The position numbers and the translations under genes are program-made. From Candidatus Koribacter versatilis Ellin345 (GTDB taxonomy: Bacteria > Acidobacteriota > Terriglobia > Terriglobales > Acidobacteriaceae), in contig NC_008009.1 in the NCBI RefSeq assembly GCF_000014005.1, forward strand, positions 496,001 through 560,000: a DNA stretch of 64,000 nt, given 5' to 3'. The notes under the pieces are model-generated. The model ran no database searches, was not told where the DNA came from, and was given only the letters and a program-made list of their open reading frames with translations. This document shows positions 62,664 through 64,000 of the stretch, piece by piece (position 1 is the first letter of the stretch; each line of letters starts with the position of its first letter).

Positions 62664-64000
62664 ATGAGCGCCCCCCTGCCTCTAGCTCACGCTCATTACG
62701 CGAACGTTTCCGGTTATGTCCTGTTCACGGCGATCTCGCTGATTGCCCTCTCTTTGTTTGCCTACACCATCGTGCGCAGGGCAATCCCGCTGTTGAAGGC
62801 GCAAGCTGATCCGCGTTTCAATCGCGCGGGAGAACGCCTCTGGGTCGCCTTCCGATGTTGGTTATTGCAGTGGAAGCACCCACGCTACCGCTGGGCCGGA
62901 TTATTACACGTCATCATTTTCGCGGGCTTCCTGTCGCTTTCTCTACGCTCGACCGAATTGGTCATGTCGGGCGTTTTCGACGCGGTCTCACTGGAGCGGC
63001 ATCTCGGGGAATGGTTCGCCGTTGGCTACGGTGTGCTGAAGGACTACGCCGCCACGGCTGCGCTGATTGCCGTGGTACTTGCCGCGGTTCGTCGCTTCTT
63101 TTTCCGACCGGCACGTTACGAGCCACGGCCCGGAGACGCACATCACCATATGGCCGAGGCCCTGACGGTTCTCGGTTTTATCGCGGCGCTGATGATTTCC
63201 GAGAGCGTGTTTGGCGCGAGCACGTATCGATTGTCGGGTGGTGAGGCGCCGGCAACGTACTCGTTGGCGAGCGGAGTCAGCCATCTTCTAGGGGCGTTGG
63301 GTCCCGGTAGGCTGGAAAGTATTCGCCAATATTCTTTCCTCGCGCACGAGATTACGTTCTTTGGCTTCCTTTGTTTCTTGCCGTTTGCCAAGCACTTCCA
63401 TGTCCTGACCTCGCTTCTGAACATTTACTTCAGCAGATTGGATCGAGGGACGGTGAAGCCGGTGCGATGGAACGTGCCTGAGTCCGACCTCGATAAGCTT
63501 CCGTCCCTCGGCGTTCGCTACTTGTCTGATTTCACCTGGAAGCACTTACTGGACTTCTACTCGTGCGCCGATTGCGGGCGCTGCTCGGACAACTGTCCGG
63601 CGAATGCTGCCGGGCGACGGCTGTCGCCGCGATTCCTGACAATTCAGGCTCGCGATTACATTTTTGCGAGGTACACAATTTTCGGTAAGCCCGTTCCAGA
63701 TATGGCGCTCGTCGGGAATGTCTATTCGGCTGATGAAATCTGGTCCTGTACGACATGCGGGGCTTGTGAAGAAGAATGCCCGATGCAGATCGAGTACATC
63801 GACAAGATCGTCGACATGCGGCGTGCCTTGGTGGAAGACGGTGAAGTTCCGTCCACGTTGAAGAAGCCCATGAAGGCGCTAGAGAGCCGCGGCAATCCGT
63901 TTGGCAAGCTCGAGAAGAAGCGCGCGGATTGGGCGAAAGTCAATGATGGCGAAGCGTCGTTGGACGTAAAGGTCTTGAGCGGGACGACCGCCGCAAAGAC
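62664..64000 (+). CDS. Membrane iron-sulfur oxidoreductase (NarI-like plus HdrD/GlpC-like), 3' end beyond window
   Basis: The frame is open from ATG 62664 to the window edge (445 codons). About six hydrophobic segments come first (VLFTAISLIALSLFAYTIV; RWAGLLHVIIFAGFLSLSLR; AATAALIAVVLAAV; ALTVLGFIAALMISESVFG; EITFFGFLCFLPFAKHFHVL). Several have histidines placed as in NarI-type cytochrome b (H in LLHVIIFAG, AKHFH). A ferredoxin-like domain follows with two [4Fe-4S] motifs: C301-ADCGRCSDNCP and C362-TTCGACEEECP. CCG domains of the HdrD/GlpC type would be expected in the missing part. Such proteins exchange electrons between quinone and cytoplasmic redox partners. The partner is probably encoded downstream. 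Confidence 0.88.
   Translation, partial: MSAPLPLAHAHYANVSGYVLFTAISLIALSLFAYTIVRRAIPLLKAQADPRFNRAGERLWVAFRCWLLQWKHPRYRWAGLLHVIIFAGFLSLSLRSTELVMSGVFDAVSLERHLGEWFAVGYGVLKDYAATAALIAVVLAAVRRFFFRPARYEPRPGDAHHHMAEALTVLGFIAALMISESVFGASTYRLSGGEAPATYSLASGVSHLLGALGPGRLESIRQYSFLAHEITFFGFLCFLPFAKHFHVLTSLLNIYFSRLDRGTVKPVRWNVPESDLDKLPSLGVRYLSDFTWKHLLDFYSCADCGRCSDNCPANAAGRRLSPRFLTIQARDYIFARYTIFGKPVPDMALVGNVYSADEIWSCTTCGACEEECPMQIEYIDKIVDMRRALVEDGEVPSTLKKPMKALESRGNPFGKLEKKRADWAKVNDGEASLDVKVLSGTTAAK

Overview
The window looks like a piece of an Acidobacteriota chromosome (class Terriglobia, Koribacter-like). This is inferred from gene content and not from a marker gene: two Oar-like TonB-dependent receptors with a carboxypeptidase-regulatory plug extension, two S53 (pro-kumamolisin type) proteases with bacterial Ig-like repeats, FG-GAP/VCBS and ASPIC-UnbV repeat proteins, and multihaem cytochromes. 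There is no rRNA, tRNA, CRISPR array, prophage or insertion sequence. Coding density is high, and the few long gaps carry dyads and short repeats.

Layout. (1) 1-1186: 3' end of a CRTAC1/ASPIC-UnbV protein. (2) 1199-12517: a divergent polysaccharide-utilisation-like locus. The minus strand carries a TonB receptor, a clan-A-like glycosidase with a discoidin domain, and a GH9 protein. The plus strand carries a DUF4380-type protein and a paralogue of the same glycosidase. A LacI-type palindrome lies between the two arms. (3) 12642-16489: a conserved unknown gene, then two coupled secreted SH3-like proteins. (4) 16966-24746: a respiratory operon made of an outer-membrane monohaem cytochrome-porin with a Cyc2-like N-terminus, a dihaem cytochrome c, an amicyanin-type cupredoxin, coxB, coxA, two subunit-III genes, a subunit-IV gene and a small membrane protein. 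(5) 24761-30544: a secreted protein of unknown function, a LacI-family regulator, a perfect 20-bp operator, and a second TonB receptor ending in a strong terminator. (6) 30679-37816: a TPR protein and a CzcCBA/CusCBA-type metal efflux system. (7) 38074-44094: an S53 protease and a lipoprotein. (8) 44175-53862: a hexahaem NapC-like cytochrome, divergent from a selenocysteine-containing periplasmic formate dehydrogenase with a fused FeS/NrfD subunit, FdhE and a LamB-like porin. (9) 53937-61975: an Lrp/AsnC regulator, a second S53 protease and a large FG-GAP protein. (10) 62664-64000: 5' part of a membrane FeS (HdrD/GlpC-like) oxidoreductase.

Functional reading. The organism appears to be a heterotroph that degrades plant or microbial polymers (GH9, clan-A-like glycosidases, S53 proteases, TonB receptors) under LacI control. 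It can also use formate as an electron donor through a Tat-exported selenoprotein.

The most striking element is the operon at 16966-24746. Its content and order (outer-membrane cytochrome-porin, dihaem cytochrome, blue copper protein, coxBACD) parallel the rus iron-oxidation operon of Acidithiobacillus. It could be a route for taking up extracellular electrons. A palindrome resembling BlaI/CopY-family operators sits directly in front of coxB.
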